DNA from: Clostridium sp.
Lineage (GTDB): Bacteria; Bacillota; Clostridia; Lachnospirales; Lachnospiraceae
Assembly: GCA_016302185.1 (NCBI GenBank)
Contig: JAEDOC010000048.1
Location: 1 to 14,123 of the forward strand
DNA: 14,123 bases
Reading direction: 5' to 3'
Part shown: positions 6,143-12,236 of the stretch, piece by piece
How the letters are laid out: every line of letters begins with the position of its first letter
Position numbering within the stretch: position 1 is the first letter of the stretch
Made by a program: the position numbers and the translations under genes
Notes under the pieces: model-generated
Seen by the model: the letters and a program-made list of their open reading frames with translations, nothing else
Database searches by the model: none
Told to the model about the DNA's origin: nothing

Positions 6143-7741
6143 ATGAGAAAACAATTAAAATTACTGATATTTTCCTGCGTCTGTTTTGGTGTGGCAGGCG
6201 CAGGTACCATGCATCCCGAAGCGGCGATGAATCTGGAGACGGATGCGCCGGTGGCCGGGGTGTCCGTAGCCATTAATAATTATTATGCCAGCAGTCTTCA
6301 TCCGGAGGAAGAACTGGCGAAGGCCTTTACCGGCGGGGATGCCGTCCTGCTGAGCAGTGAAGAGCCGGAGGCAGAAGCGGGGGAACGGGCCGGAGAGGTT
6401 CCCATGGTGATGGCAGCTTCGAAAAACAGCTATGACAATGTGGCGATTTCCAGAGTCAGTAATTATGTGAATGTTCGTTCGGAAGCCAACACCACCAGCA
6501 GTGTGGTCGGAAAGATTTATAATAATTGTGCGGCTACTATCATAAGCACGGTAGACGGTGAAGGCGGTAAATGGTATCAGATTCAGTCCGGTAATGTAAA
6601 AGGATACATAAAAGCACAGTATTTTATCACCGGTGCGGAGGCGGAGAAGATCGCAAGGCAGGTGGGAACCTCCTTTGCGAGAGTTGCCAATACCTCTACC
6701 CTTCGTCTGCGGGAGGAGCCGAGCCTGGAAAGTAAGACGCTGGATTTGCTTTCTCCGGAAGCGGAGTATGAGGTGATCGGCGAAGAAGGTGATTTTGCTA
6801 AGATTGCAGTGGATACGGACCTGGTTGGATATGTATTTAAAGACTATATCAATATCCGTGTGGAGTTTCAGCAGGCGGTGACTGCGGAAGAGGAAGAGGC
6901 CAAGGCGGCGAAAGAAGCACAGCTAAAGAAGGATGCGGACGATGCGATCCGCCAGCTGGAAGAGACCAAGAAACAGGCGGAGAGCCAGAAGGCTTCGGAG
7001 GCAGCCAAGCAGACAGAAGCAGCGAAGCAGACGGAAGCAGCGAAGCAGACGGAAGCAGCCGGCCAAACGGAGTCGGCTGCGCAGGAGGCACCCACAGAGA
7101 ACGGGGCACCGGCAGAGCAGGCGGCACCGGGAATGGGAGCAGCACCGGGGGCCGGTCAGCAGGCAAGTATTCAGAAAGCACCGGGCGGAGCATTAGAGGG
7201 AGCGATTGAAGCCAATCCGGCAGGAGGAAACGCAGAGACAACGAAAGCATCCGAGACAAAGGCCCCGGAGACGAAGGCACCGGAAACAACTGCGGCTTCC
7301 AGGGAATCCGTGAAAGCACCGGGAAGCAGCTCGTCTTCCGCTGGACCGGGAAGCGATTCCGGAAATACAGCTGTAGAGAGCGCGACCCGTACAGCGATCG
7401 TAGCCTATGCGAAACAGTTTTTGGGGAATCCGTATGTATATGGAGGAACCAGTTTGACCAACGGTGCAGATTGTTCCGGTTTTACTCAGTCCATCTATGC
7501 TCATTTTGGAATTACAACCGGTCGAAGCTCCAGAGATCAGGCAGCGAAGGGCAAGGAGATTTCCGTCAGCAGTGCGCAGCCGGGCGATCTGTTGTTCTAC
7601 GCCAGCGGCAATTATATTAACCATGTGGCAATGTATATCGGCAATGGACAGGTCATTCATGCCAGCAATTCGAGAACCGGCATTACCATTTCACCGTCCA
7701 ATTACAGAACTCCGTGTAAGGCGGTAACTTTCTTAAATTAA
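6143..7741 (+). CDS. Secreted SH3 / NlpC-P60 peptidoglycan endopeptidase
   Basis: This is a 532-residue exported cell-wall hydrolase. Residues 1-20 look like a signal peptide (KQLK, a hydrophobic core, then AGA before Gly21). Two bacterial SH3-like domains follow at about 98-163 (containing NYVNVRSEANTTSSVVGKI) and 178-240 (STLRLREEPSLESKTL). A charged, probably coiled helix spans about 245-310, and a Pro/Ala/Thr/Ser-rich linker runs to about 412. The C-terminal NlpC/P60 domain (415-532) has the catalytic Cys444 in DCSGF, His494 in NHVAMYIG and the third polar residue His506 in VIHAS. Such enzymes usually cut the D-Glu to diamino-acid bond of stem peptides. AAGGGGG at 6125-6131 overlaps the trxB stop. 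A terminator follows directly. Confidence 0.92.
   Translation: MRKQLKLLIFSCVCFGVAGAGTMHPEAAMNLETDAPVAGVSVAINNYYASSLHPEEELAKAFTGGDAVLLSSEEPEAEAGERAGEVPMVMAASKNSYDNVAISRVSNYVNVRSEANTTSSVVGKIYNNCAATIISTVDGEGGKWYQIQSGNVKGYIKAQYFITGAEAEKIARQVGTSFARVANTSTLRLREEPSLESKTLDLLSPEAEYEVIGEEGDFAKIAVDTDLVGYVFKDYINIRVEFQQAVTAEEEEAKAAKEAQLKKDADDAIRQLEETKKQAESQKASEAAKQTEAAKQTEAAKQTEAAGQTESAAQEAPTENGAPAEQAAPGMGAAPGAGQQASIQKAPGGALEGAIEANPAGGNAETTKASETKAPETKAPETTAASRESVKAPGSSSSSAGPGSDSGNTAVESATRTAIVAYAKQFLGNPYVYGGTSLTNGADCSGFTQSIYAHFGITTGRSSRDQAAKGKEISVSSAQPGDLLFYASGNYINHVAMYIGNGQVIHASNSRTGITISPSNYRTPCKAVTFLN
6998..7069 (+). repeat. In-frame 18-base tandem repeat in the NlpC/P60 gene
   Basis: Four consecutive copies encode EAAKQT, EAAKQT, EAAKQT and EAAGQT (residues 286-309). 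The DNA is nearly identical between copies, so copy number could change by slippage without breaking the frame. It lies in the linker between the SH3 and catalytic domains. Confidence 0.85.
7244..7288 (+). repeat. In-frame 15-base tandem repeat in the NlpC/P60 linker
   Basis: Three units encode KASET, KAPET and KAPET (residues 368-382). It is a second low-complexity spacer segment just before the catalytic domain, probably a flexible wall-spanning linker. Confidence 0.75.
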
Positions 7742-7748
7742 ATACCGG

Positions 7749-7787
7749 ATACGGCAGGAGAGGCAGGTTCTCTTCTGCCGTATTTTT
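7749..7787 (+). terminator. Terminator after the trxB-NlpC/P60 unit
   Basis: ATACGGCAG (7749-7757) pairs with CTGCCGTAT (7775-7783). A further G-T wobble and AGAG/CTCT extend the stem around a GCAGGTT loop, and five T residues end at 7787. It begins eight bases after the stop codon. Confidence 0.9.
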
Positions 7788-7858
7788 GTGTCAGTAATAT
7801 TAGGTTTCTCTTATAATTAGAATAAAGGAAAAATAATAGCCCAATTTTTTAAAACAGG

Positions 7859-7887
7859 TTCCCAAACAGAGAGAAATATCTTATAAT
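7859..7887 (+). promoter_or_regulatory. Probable promoter of the fchA-fhs-FNT operon
   Basis: TTCCCA (7859-7864, four of six) is followed after 17 bases by a perfect TATAAT (7882-7887), itself inside an 11-base palindrome CTTATAATAAG (7880-7890). A second TATAAT lies upstream at 7812-7817 without a convincing -35. The rest of the 7788-7957 gap is A/T-rich, and I see no riboswitch in it. Confidence 0.5.
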
Positions 7888-7957
7888 AAGAAAATCACAG
7901 GAAACAGTGGGACGGCTTTCTTTTTTATAGCCGGTCATGGTAAGGAGAACAGGATAT

Positions 7958-8596
7958 ATGGGTGAATTAAAGGATTTAACGGTGGAGGAATTTGCGGCAC
8001 GTACGGCATCTTCAGCTCCGGTTCCCGGCGGCGGCAGCGTGGCGGCTCTTGCGGGCGCTCTGGCAGCCGCTCTTTCTGAGATGGTGGCGAATTTAACCAT
8101 AGGGAAGGTAAAATACGCCGGAGTAGAGGAGGAGATGCGGCAGCTGGCAGAGAGAGGTTCGAAGCTTCGCCTGGAATTGCTGGAGGGAATCCGGAAGGAC
8201 AGCACCTCGTTTGGCCTGTATATGGAAGCTCTTGCCATGCCAAAAGCGACGGAAGAAGAAAAGATGGTCCGGAGAGAGGCGATGCAGCGCGGTTTACGTG
8301 CGGCGACAGAGGCGCCTCTGGACATTGCTGAGGCGGCGGCGGGGATCTTTCCCATCGCGGAAGCCGTGGTTCTGCGGGGCAATACGGGGGCCGTCACTGA
8401 CGGCCTGGTGTCCGCGATGCTGGCCAGAACTGCTGTTTTAAGCGCATTGCTGAATGTGAAGATTAATCTTGGTTCCATCAAAGAAGAGGCTTTTGCTGCC
8501 GCAACAGCGGCCAGGGTAAAGGAGCTGGAGGAGCTGGCGGTTCACTATGAAAAGCGGATTCTGAAAGCGTCTGAGCTTACCGAACAGTTACAGTAA
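7958..8596 (+). CDS. fchA: Cyclodeaminase/cyclohydrolase family protein (methenyl-THF cyclohydrolase)
   Basis: This 212-residue helical protein belongs to the formiminotransferase-cyclodeaminase C-terminal family, here as a stand-alone protein. The N-terminal signature SSAPVPGGGSVAALAGALAAAL and the later RGNTGAVTDGLVSAMLA segment are typical. Members remove ammonia from 5-formimino-THF or interconvert 10-formyl-THF and 5,10-methenyl-THF. With fhs directly downstream, the cyclohydrolase role is the better reading, but histidine-catabolic cyclodeaminase activity cannot be excluded. I start at the ATG at 7958 because AAGGAG (7942-7947) lies ten bases upstream and homologues begin close to the equivalent of MGELKDLTVEEF. 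An in-frame ATG at 7937 adds seven residues but has no ribosome binding site. The gap to fhs is 32 bases. Confidence 0.87.
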   Translation: MGELKDLTVEEFAARTASSAPVPGGGSVAALAGALAAALSEMVANLTIGKVKYAGVEEEMRQLAERGSKLRLELLEGIRKDSTSFGLYMEALAMPKATEEEKMVRREAMQRGLRAATEAPLDIAEAAAGIFPIAEAVVLRGNTGAVTDGLVSAMLARTAVLSALLNVKINLGSIKEEAFAAATAARVKELEELAVHYEKRILKASELTEQLQ

Positions 8597-8628
8597 TTAC
8601 GAATGATTCTTATGGAGGGATGAAAATC

Positions 8629-10296
8629 ATGAAAACAGACATCGAAATTGCACAGGAGTCAACGCCATTAAACATCAGAGAGATTGCAGCTGCCGCCGGA
8701 GTAGAGGAAAAATACTTAGAGCAGTATGGCAACTACAAGGCAAAGGTGGATTATAATCTGCTGAAAGAGAAGGAAGCTCCCGATGGAAAGCTGATTCTGG
8801 TAACTGCAATCAATCCAACGCCGGCAGGAGAGGGCAAAACAACCACAACCGTAGGTCTGGCTGACGGATTGAAGAGATTGGGAAAGAATGTTACCGTGGC
8901 CCTGCGTGAGCCGTCTTTAGGGCCGGTATTCGGTGTTAAGGGCGGAGCTGCCGGAGGCGGCTATGCACAGGTAATCCCGATGGAAGATATCAATCTTCAT
9001 TTTACCGGTGATTTCCATGCGATCGGCGCGGCCAATAACCTGCTGGCAGCGATGCTGGACAACCATATTTATCAGGGAAATGCGCTGAATATTGATCCGA
9101 AGAGAATTACCTGGAAACGGGTTGTGGATATGAATGATCGTCAGTTAAGAAATATCGTGGACGGTCTTGGAAGAAGAGTGGACGGTGTGACCAGAGAGGA
9201 CGGCTATGATATCACCGTGGCCAGCGAGATCATGGCGGTATTATGTCTGGCCAGCGATATCACTGATTTGAAGGCACGTCTGTCCCGGATTATTGTGGGC
9301 TATACCTATGAGGATCAGCCGGTAACAGCCGGTCAGTTAAAGGCAGCGGGTGCCATGGCAGCGCTGTTGAAGGATGCGTTAAAGCCGAATCTGGTACAGA
9401 CCCTGGAGCATACGCCGGCCTTCATTCACGGCGGCCCGTTTGCCAATATCGCGCATGGCTGCAACTCCGTGATTGCGACAAAGATGGCATTAAAGCTGGG
9501 TGATTACACCATTACCGAGGCAGGCTTCGGTGCAGATCTGGGTGCAGAGAAATTCCTGGATATTAAGTGCCGGATGGCAGGATTAACGCCGTCTGCCGTT
9601 GTTGTGGTAGCAACCGTTCGTGCGCTGAAGCATCACGGCGGCGTTGCCAAGGCTGATTTAAATAATGAGAATCTGGAAGCACTGGAGAAGGGCCTTCCCA
9701 ACCTCTTACAGCATGTGGAGAATATTACGAAGGTGTACGGTCTTCCCTGCGTGGTTGCCATCAATCGTTTCCCGATGGATACCGAGGCAGAATTACAGCT
9801 GATTGCGGATAAATGCAGGGAGCTGGGTGTAAATGTGGCTCTGTCTGAGGTATGGGCCAAGGGAGGCGAAGGCGGCATCGAGCTGGCCAACGAGGTTGTG
9901 CGTCTCTGCGAGGAGGAAAATCATTTCCATTACTGCTATGAGGATGATCTGACCATCGAGGAAAAACTGAATGCCATTGTAACAAAGATTTATCACGGAG
10001 ATGCCGTGGAGCTGACAGATGCAGCCAAAAAGCAGGCGAAGAGACTGACGGAACTGGGCTTTGGCAATATGCCGATCTGCATGGCGAAAACACAGTACAG
10101 TTTTTCGGATGATCAGAAGCTTTTAGGTGCACCGAGAGGCTTCAAGGTTACTGTAAGAAACTTAAAGGTTTCTGCCGGTGCCGGATTTATTGTGGCATTA
10201 ACCGGAGATATCATGACTATGCCGGGACTTCCGAAGGTACCGGCGGCAGAGAAGATCGATGTAGATGAGACTGGAAAGATTTCCGGTCTGTTCTAA
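8629..10296 (+). CDS. fhs: Formate-tetrahydrofolate ligase (10-formyl-THF synthetase)
   Basis: This 555-residue enzyme, the usual length, makes 10-formyl-THF from formate, THF and ATP through a formyl-phosphate intermediate and normally works as a tetramer. Visible motifs are the P-loop TPAGEGKT (64-71), the conserved EPSLGPVFGVKGGAAGGGYA, EDINLHFTGD and the family signature VATVRALKHHGG (327-338). The C-terminal part contains GFGNMPICMAKTQYSFSDD and ends in a typical PGLPKVPAAEKIDVDE segment. The start is placed at 8629 because GGAGG (8614-8618) is ten bases away. The in-frame ATG at 8620 would leave almost no spacer. It supplies one-carbon units for purines and, if the rest of the Wood-Ljungdahl methyl branch is present elsewhere, for acetogenesis. 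Confidence 0.96.
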   Translation: MKTDIEIAQESTPLNIREIAAAAGVEEKYLEQYGNYKAKVDYNLLKEKEAPDGKLILVTAINPTPAGEGKTTTTVGLADGLKRLGKNVTVALREPSLGPVFGVKGGAAGGGYAQVIPMEDINLHFTGDFHAIGAANNLLAAMLDNHIYQGNALNIDPKRITWKRVVDMNDRQLRNIVDGLGRRVDGVTREDGYDITVASEIMAVLCLASDITDLKARLSRIIVGYTYEDQPVTAGQLKAAGAMAALLKDALKPNLVQTLEHTPAFIHGGPFANIAHGCNSVIATKMALKLGDYTITEAGFGADLGAEKFLDIKCRMAGLTPSAVVVVATVRALKHHGGVAKADLNNENLEALEKGLPNLLQHVENITKVYGLPCVVAINRFPMDTEAELQLIADKCRELGVNVALSEVWAKGGEGGIELANEVVRLCEEENHFHYCYEDDLTIEEKLNAIVTKIYHGDAVELTDAAKKQAKRLTELGFGNMPICMAKTQYSFSDDQKLLGAPRGFKVTVRNLKVSAGAGFIVALTGDIMTMPGLPKVPAAEKIDVDETGKISGLF

Positions 10297-10311
10297 CGGT
10301 GGAAAAAAGCC

Positions 10312-11148
10312 ATGAATCTTTTTACTGCATCTGAAATTGTAAAAAATTTTGCGGCAGCCGGGAAGAAGAAGACGGAGCTGCCGGCATGGAAGATGTTTGT
10401 GCTGGGAATTCTGGCCGGAATGTTCATCGCCCTGGGAGGGGCGGTGACCAATACGGCCTCCCACAGCATCGAGGATGTTTCCACAGCCAGAATTATCAGC
10501 GGATTATTGTTTCCGGGCGGACTGTCCATGGTAATTCTGATGGGCGGAGAGCTGTTTACCGGGAATTGTCTGATTCCGATTGCTGTGCTGGAGAAACAGA
10601 CCACGGTGGCAAAGATGCTGAAAAACTGGCTGTTCGTTTATCTGGGCAATTTTGCCGGGGCGCTGCTGGTAGCATATGGCTGTGCCAGATTCGGACAGCT
10701 GAATTATTCCGGCGGAGGTCTGGCAGTTTTTACCGTAAAACTGGCAGCGGCCAAGACGGCGCTTCCTTTCGCCAATGGAATCGTGATGGGCTTTTTCTGT
10801 AATGTTCTGGTCTGCCTGGGCGTTCTCTGCAGTCTGTCGGCGAAGGATACGGCAGGGCGGATTCTGGGAACGATCTTTCCGATTGCCATTTTTGTCATCT
10901 GCGGCTTTGAGCACTGTGTAGCCAATATGTACTATATTCCTGCCGGCCTGTTTGCTTTAGGAGTACCGTCCTATGCATCGCTGGTGGCAGAGACCGGGCT
11001 GGAGGTGTCATCTCTTACCTGGGAGAATTTTTTGCTTTGCAATCTTCTACCTGTCACGATAGGAAATATTTTAGGCGGAGTATTTGTGGGAGTAATGATG
11101 TGGCTGGGACACATCTACCCGGGAAAAGAGAAGACAGAAAAGAAATAG
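10312..11148 (+). CDS. Formate/nitrite transporter (FNT) family channel
   Basis: This is a 278-residue membrane protein with six hydrophobic segments (about 28-48, 62-80, 105-125, 150-173, 185-200 and 240-265), as expected for the pentameric FNT channels. Key positions are the omega-loop Thr83 in GGELFTGN and the pore His201 in GFEHCVANMYYIP, the FNT signature; Asn205 is also conserved. FNT proteins move formate, nitrite, hydrosulfide or lactate with proton coupling. Formate is the likely cargo here because the gene begins 15 bases after fhs, with GGTGG (10298-10302) as ribosome binding site. FocA and FdhC are the closest named relatives, but I do not assign a symbol. Import for Fhs or export of excess formate are both possible. 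Confidence 0.92.
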   Translation: MNLFTASEIVKNFAAAGKKKTELPAWKMFVLGILAGMFIALGGAVTNTASHSIEDVSTARIISGLLFPGGLSMVILMGGELFTGNCLIPIAVLEKQTTVAKMLKNWLFVYLGNFAGALLVAYGCARFGQLNYSGGGLAVFTVKLAAAKTALPFANGIVMGFFCNVLVCLGVLCSLSAKDTAGRILGTIFPIAIFVICGFEHCVANMYYIPAGLFALGVPSYASLVAETGLEVSSLTWENFLLCNLLPVTIGNILGGVFVGVMMWLGHIYPGKEKTEKK

Positions 11149-11153
11149 AAAAA

Positions 11154-11251
11154 ATTGACAAAAAAATATCAGGCTAGAAGTAACATGTTAGATGTTTTGC
11201 ATAAAAGCATTGACAAAAAAGTGCGGATTTTGTAAAATAATAATAGATGTT
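11154..11251 (+). repeat. Two-part direct repeat with 55-base period after the FNT gene
   Basis: ATTGACAAAAAA occurs at 11154-11165 and again at 11209-11220, and TAGATGTT occurs at 11189-11196 and again at 11244-11251. Both pairs are offset by exactly 55 bases, while the sequence between them differs. It looks like a decayed tandem duplication of a promoter region in which the -35 box and start-site region are kept. Confidence 0.6.
11210..11238 (+). promoter_or_regulatory. Near-consensus promoter with no obvious gene
   Basis: TTGACA (11210-11215), a 17-base spacer and TAAAAT (11233-11238) make one of the best promoters in the window. Transcription should start near 11245, only about ten bases before the terminator hairpin at 11256. 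The upstream repeat copy has the same -35 (11155-11160) but no good -10 at the matching place. Confidence 0.65.
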
Positions 11252-11255
11252 AGAG

Positions 11256-11300
11256 AAAAAAGAGTATACATCATCCGTTGGGATGTGTATACTCTTTTTT
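11256..11300. terminator. Strong bidirectional terminator between the FNT gene and the YcxB-like gene
   Basis: The left arm runs from the A tract at 11256-11261 through GAGTATACA to TCATCC (11276). After a GTTG loop it pairs with GGATG, TGTATACTC and six T residues ending at 11300, with one bulged base. The A tract on one side and the T tract on the other let it serve both the + strand operon and the convergent - strand gene. Confidence 0.92.
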
Positions 11301-11304
11301 GTGT

Positions 11305-11322
11305 GTGCGCCTGGCGGCGCAC
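11305..11322. other. GC-rich hairpin next to the terminator
   Basis: GTGCGCC (11305-11311) and GGCGCAC (11316-11322) form a perfect 7-base stem with a TGGC loop, only four bases after the terminator T tract. It is followed on the + strand by GTTCTTTA, a weak T-rich stretch. It may be a back-up terminator or an RNA-stability element. Confidence 0.5.
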
Positions 11323-11345
11323 GTTCTTTATTATGAAAGACTTAA

Positions 11346-11915
11346 TTAAGAGGAACGGTGTGCTCTCTGAAGCTTACGGATTAGTTTGATCACAGGAGCA
11401 GTGCGCATCCGGAATCTTTGGGAAGCAGCTTCTTCCAAAAAGCTTCGGAAGTCGTCTGTTTTGTCCTTCAGAGCTTCTTTCGGAATCATATATCCGCCAT
11501 ATTCATCGCGGAAGAGATAGAAATAATGCGTATCTTCTCCGAGCCGGCGGATATCCCGATAGGCAAGCGTGGAATGATCTGCACCGGAATCGGGAATCGG
11601 ACAGATAACGACTTCGTTCCTGTAGAACAGAAACCGGGAGGCAGGAAAGCCGAGACCGGACTGCTCTACCTGGTCAGCCAGCTTGCGGGCGGTGTGGTTG
11701 GGACTGCTGTAGGTGCTGGTTGTGAGATAACAGCCATAGGCGACTGCCAGAATTCCCCACCAGGCGGAGAAGTGAAAGAGTCCGAACAGAATCGCTGCCA
11801 GAGAGAGAATGTTGCGGGCGATGCGGTTGCCGGAACAGAACAGATCGTACTGCATGCGTGACAAAGCTTCAAAGCTTTCACGGGTGTGCTGCATGGTTAT
11901 TTCGTAGCAGGGCAT
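11346..11915 (-). CDS. Small membrane protein resembling the YcxB family, function unknown
   Basis: This 189-residue protein has two hydrophobic segments close together (about 34-48 and 51-66), then a cytoplasmic-looking domain. The segment TLAYRDIRRLGEDTHYFYLF followed by GGYMIPKEAL and FRSFLEEA resembles the YcxB-like C-terminal domain of many Firmicute proteins of unknown role. I recognise the pattern but cannot confirm the family. The C-terminus is basic (LIRKLQRAHRSS). I place the start at 11915, not at the longest in-frame ATG (11984). GGAGG (complement of 11923-11927) is seven bases upstream, and the extra N-terminal residues would overlap the promoter. The gene stands alone between the one-carbon operon and the TRAP operon. 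Confidence 0.75.
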   Translation of the reverse strand: MPCYEITMQHTRESFEALSRMQYDLFCSGNRIARNILSLAAILFGLFHFSAWWGILAVAYGCYLTTSTYSSPNHTARKLADQVEQSGLGFPASRFLFYRNEVVICPIPDSGADHSTLAYRDIRRLGEDTHYFYLFRDEYGGYMIPKEALKDKTDDFRSFLEEAASQRFRMRTAPVIKLIRKLQRAHRSS

Positions 11916-11955
11916 AGGAGAACCTCCATTTTTTCTTGGGTATATGATGTAATTT

Positions 11956-11984
11956 AATATACAACATTTCATTTTGTTTTGCAA
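11956..11984 (-). promoter_or_regulatory. Promoter of the YcxB-like gene
   Basis: On the - strand TTGCAA (complement of 11979-11984) is followed after 17 bases by TATATT (complement of 11956-11961). Transcription would begin near 11949, about 34 bases ahead of the ATG at 11915, which supports the shorter start for that gene. Confidence 0.55.
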
Positions 11985-12001
11985 TGTTCGGAGGAAAGCA
12001 A

Positions 12002-12024
12002 CTGAAACAGCAGCTGGTTTTCAG
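12002..12024. promoter_or_regulatory. Inverted repeat CTGAAA-N11-TTTCAG
   Basis: CTGAAA (12002-12007) and TTTCAG (12019-12024) are perfect inverted copies, and a central CAGCTG is itself palindromic. It lies about 80 bases upstream of the dctP -35. It could be an operator or a chance dyad. Confidence 0.3.
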
Positions 12025-12060
12025 GGTCATTCTATATAGTAAAATTAGACAAAATTGAGC

Positions 12061-12085
12061 TGCATAATTTAAAAATAGATATGCA
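12061..12085. promoter_or_regulatory. Inverted repeat TGCATA-N13-TATGCA upstream of the dctP promoter
   Basis: TGCATA (12061-12066) and TATGCA (12080-12085) are perfect inverted copies around an A/T-rich spacer. Their centres are about two helical turns apart, and the site ends 17 bases before the -35. This is the usual place for an activator site. The binding protein is unknown and no regulator gene lies in the window. Confidence 0.4.
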
Positions 12086-12102
12086 AAATAAACAAAAACC
12101 TA

Positions 12103-12131
12103 TTGACAATACATTAAAAATTCGATATATT
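12103..12131 (+). promoter_or_regulatory. Promoter of the TRAP transporter operon
   Basis: A perfect TTGACA (12103-12108), a 17-base spacer and TATATT (12126-12131, five of six) form a strong sigma-A-type promoter. Transcription should start near 12138, giving a leader of about 100 bases. Confidence 0.78.
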
Positions 12132-12135
12132 ATAA

Positions 12136-12160
12136 GTAAATTTTACATGCTTTTTACATG
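12136..12160 (+). repeat. Direct repeat TTTTACATG at the dctP transcription start
   Basis: TTTTACATG occurs at 12141-12149 and 12152-12160 with an 11-base period, one helical turn. The first copy overlaps the small palindrome GTAAATTTTAC (12136-12146). Its position at about +1 to +23 suits a repressor site or a leader-RNA element. Confidence 0.45.
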
Positions 12161-12169
12161 ACACTCTGA

Positions 12170-12205
12170 TTCTTCCACGGGGAGCCGGAGAGAAGCATGG
12201 AAGAA
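12170..12205 (+). promoter_or_regulatory. Leader-RNA hairpin upstream of dctP
   Basis: TTCTTCCA (12170-12177) and TGGAAGAA (12198-12205) form a perfect 8-base stem enclosing a 20-base loop that can fold further (CGG-GGAG-CCG). No T tract follows, so it is not a terminator. The right arm covers the ATG of a seven-codon mini-ORF (12197-12220). Confidence 0.45.
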
Positions 12206-12236
12206 ATTAACCTAATATAAGAAAGGGGATTACAAC

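Larger units (their letters stand above)
11245..11330 (+). ncRNA. Possible very short terminated RNA (hypothetical)
   Basis: A transcript from the promoter at 11210-11238 would run into the strong terminator ending at 11300, giving about 55 bases that are mostly hairpin. Readthrough would include a second hairpin (11305-11322) and then run antisense to the 3' end of the - strand gene at 11346-11915. No known RNA family is recognised. The call rests only on promoter and terminator placement. Confidence 0.25.
11916..12236. promoter_or_regulatory. Divergent regulatory region between the YcxB-like gene and dctP (321 bases, no gene)
   Basis: This A/T-rich gap holds the - strand promoter, two inverted repeats upstream of the dctP promoter, the dctP promoter and a leader of about 100 bases with a direct repeat and a hairpin, each listed separately. 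I see no ORF of credible size and no RNA gene. Confidence 0.7.

Noticed and set aside
6998..7069. Regular short repeats that could suggest a CRISPR-like array
   Set aside because: The units are contiguous with no spacers and encode an in-frame peptide repeat.
6849..7319. 156-codon open frame on the - strand opposite the NlpC/P60 linker (and similar frames at 6868-7095 and 7193-7660)
   Set aside because: Shadow of Ala/Pro/Thr-rich repeat coding on the + strand. The translations are low-complexity, and the + strand protein has clear domains.
7937..7957. Upstream ATG as start of the FchA-like gene
   Set aside because: It has no ribosome binding site. AAGGAG at 7942-7947 fits the ATG at 7958, where homologues also begin.
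7788..7957. ZTP (pfl) or THF riboswitch ahead of the one-carbon operon
   Set aside because: I looked for the conserved cores of both and saw neither. The region is A/T-rich with only short dyads.
8620..8628. Upstream ATG as start of fhs
   Set aside because: It leaves about one base between GGAGG and the start codon. The ATG at 8629 has a ten-base spacer.
11192..11389. 65-codon + strand frame across the terminator, and a 18-codon frame at 11334-11390
   Set aside because: The first runs through a strong terminator and the other lacks a ribosome binding site. Neither has recognisable composition.
11916..11984. Longer N-terminus for the YcxB-like protein
   Set aside because: The extension would overlap the likely promoter and lacks a ribosome binding site. 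The ATG at 11915 has GGAGG seven bases upstream.
12197..12220. Seven-codon leader ORF (MEEINLI) before dctP
   Set aside because: Its ribosome binding site is weak, there is no run of regulatory codons and no attenuator follows, so I do not call it a gene. Its ATG lying in a hairpin arm is noted in the leader entry.
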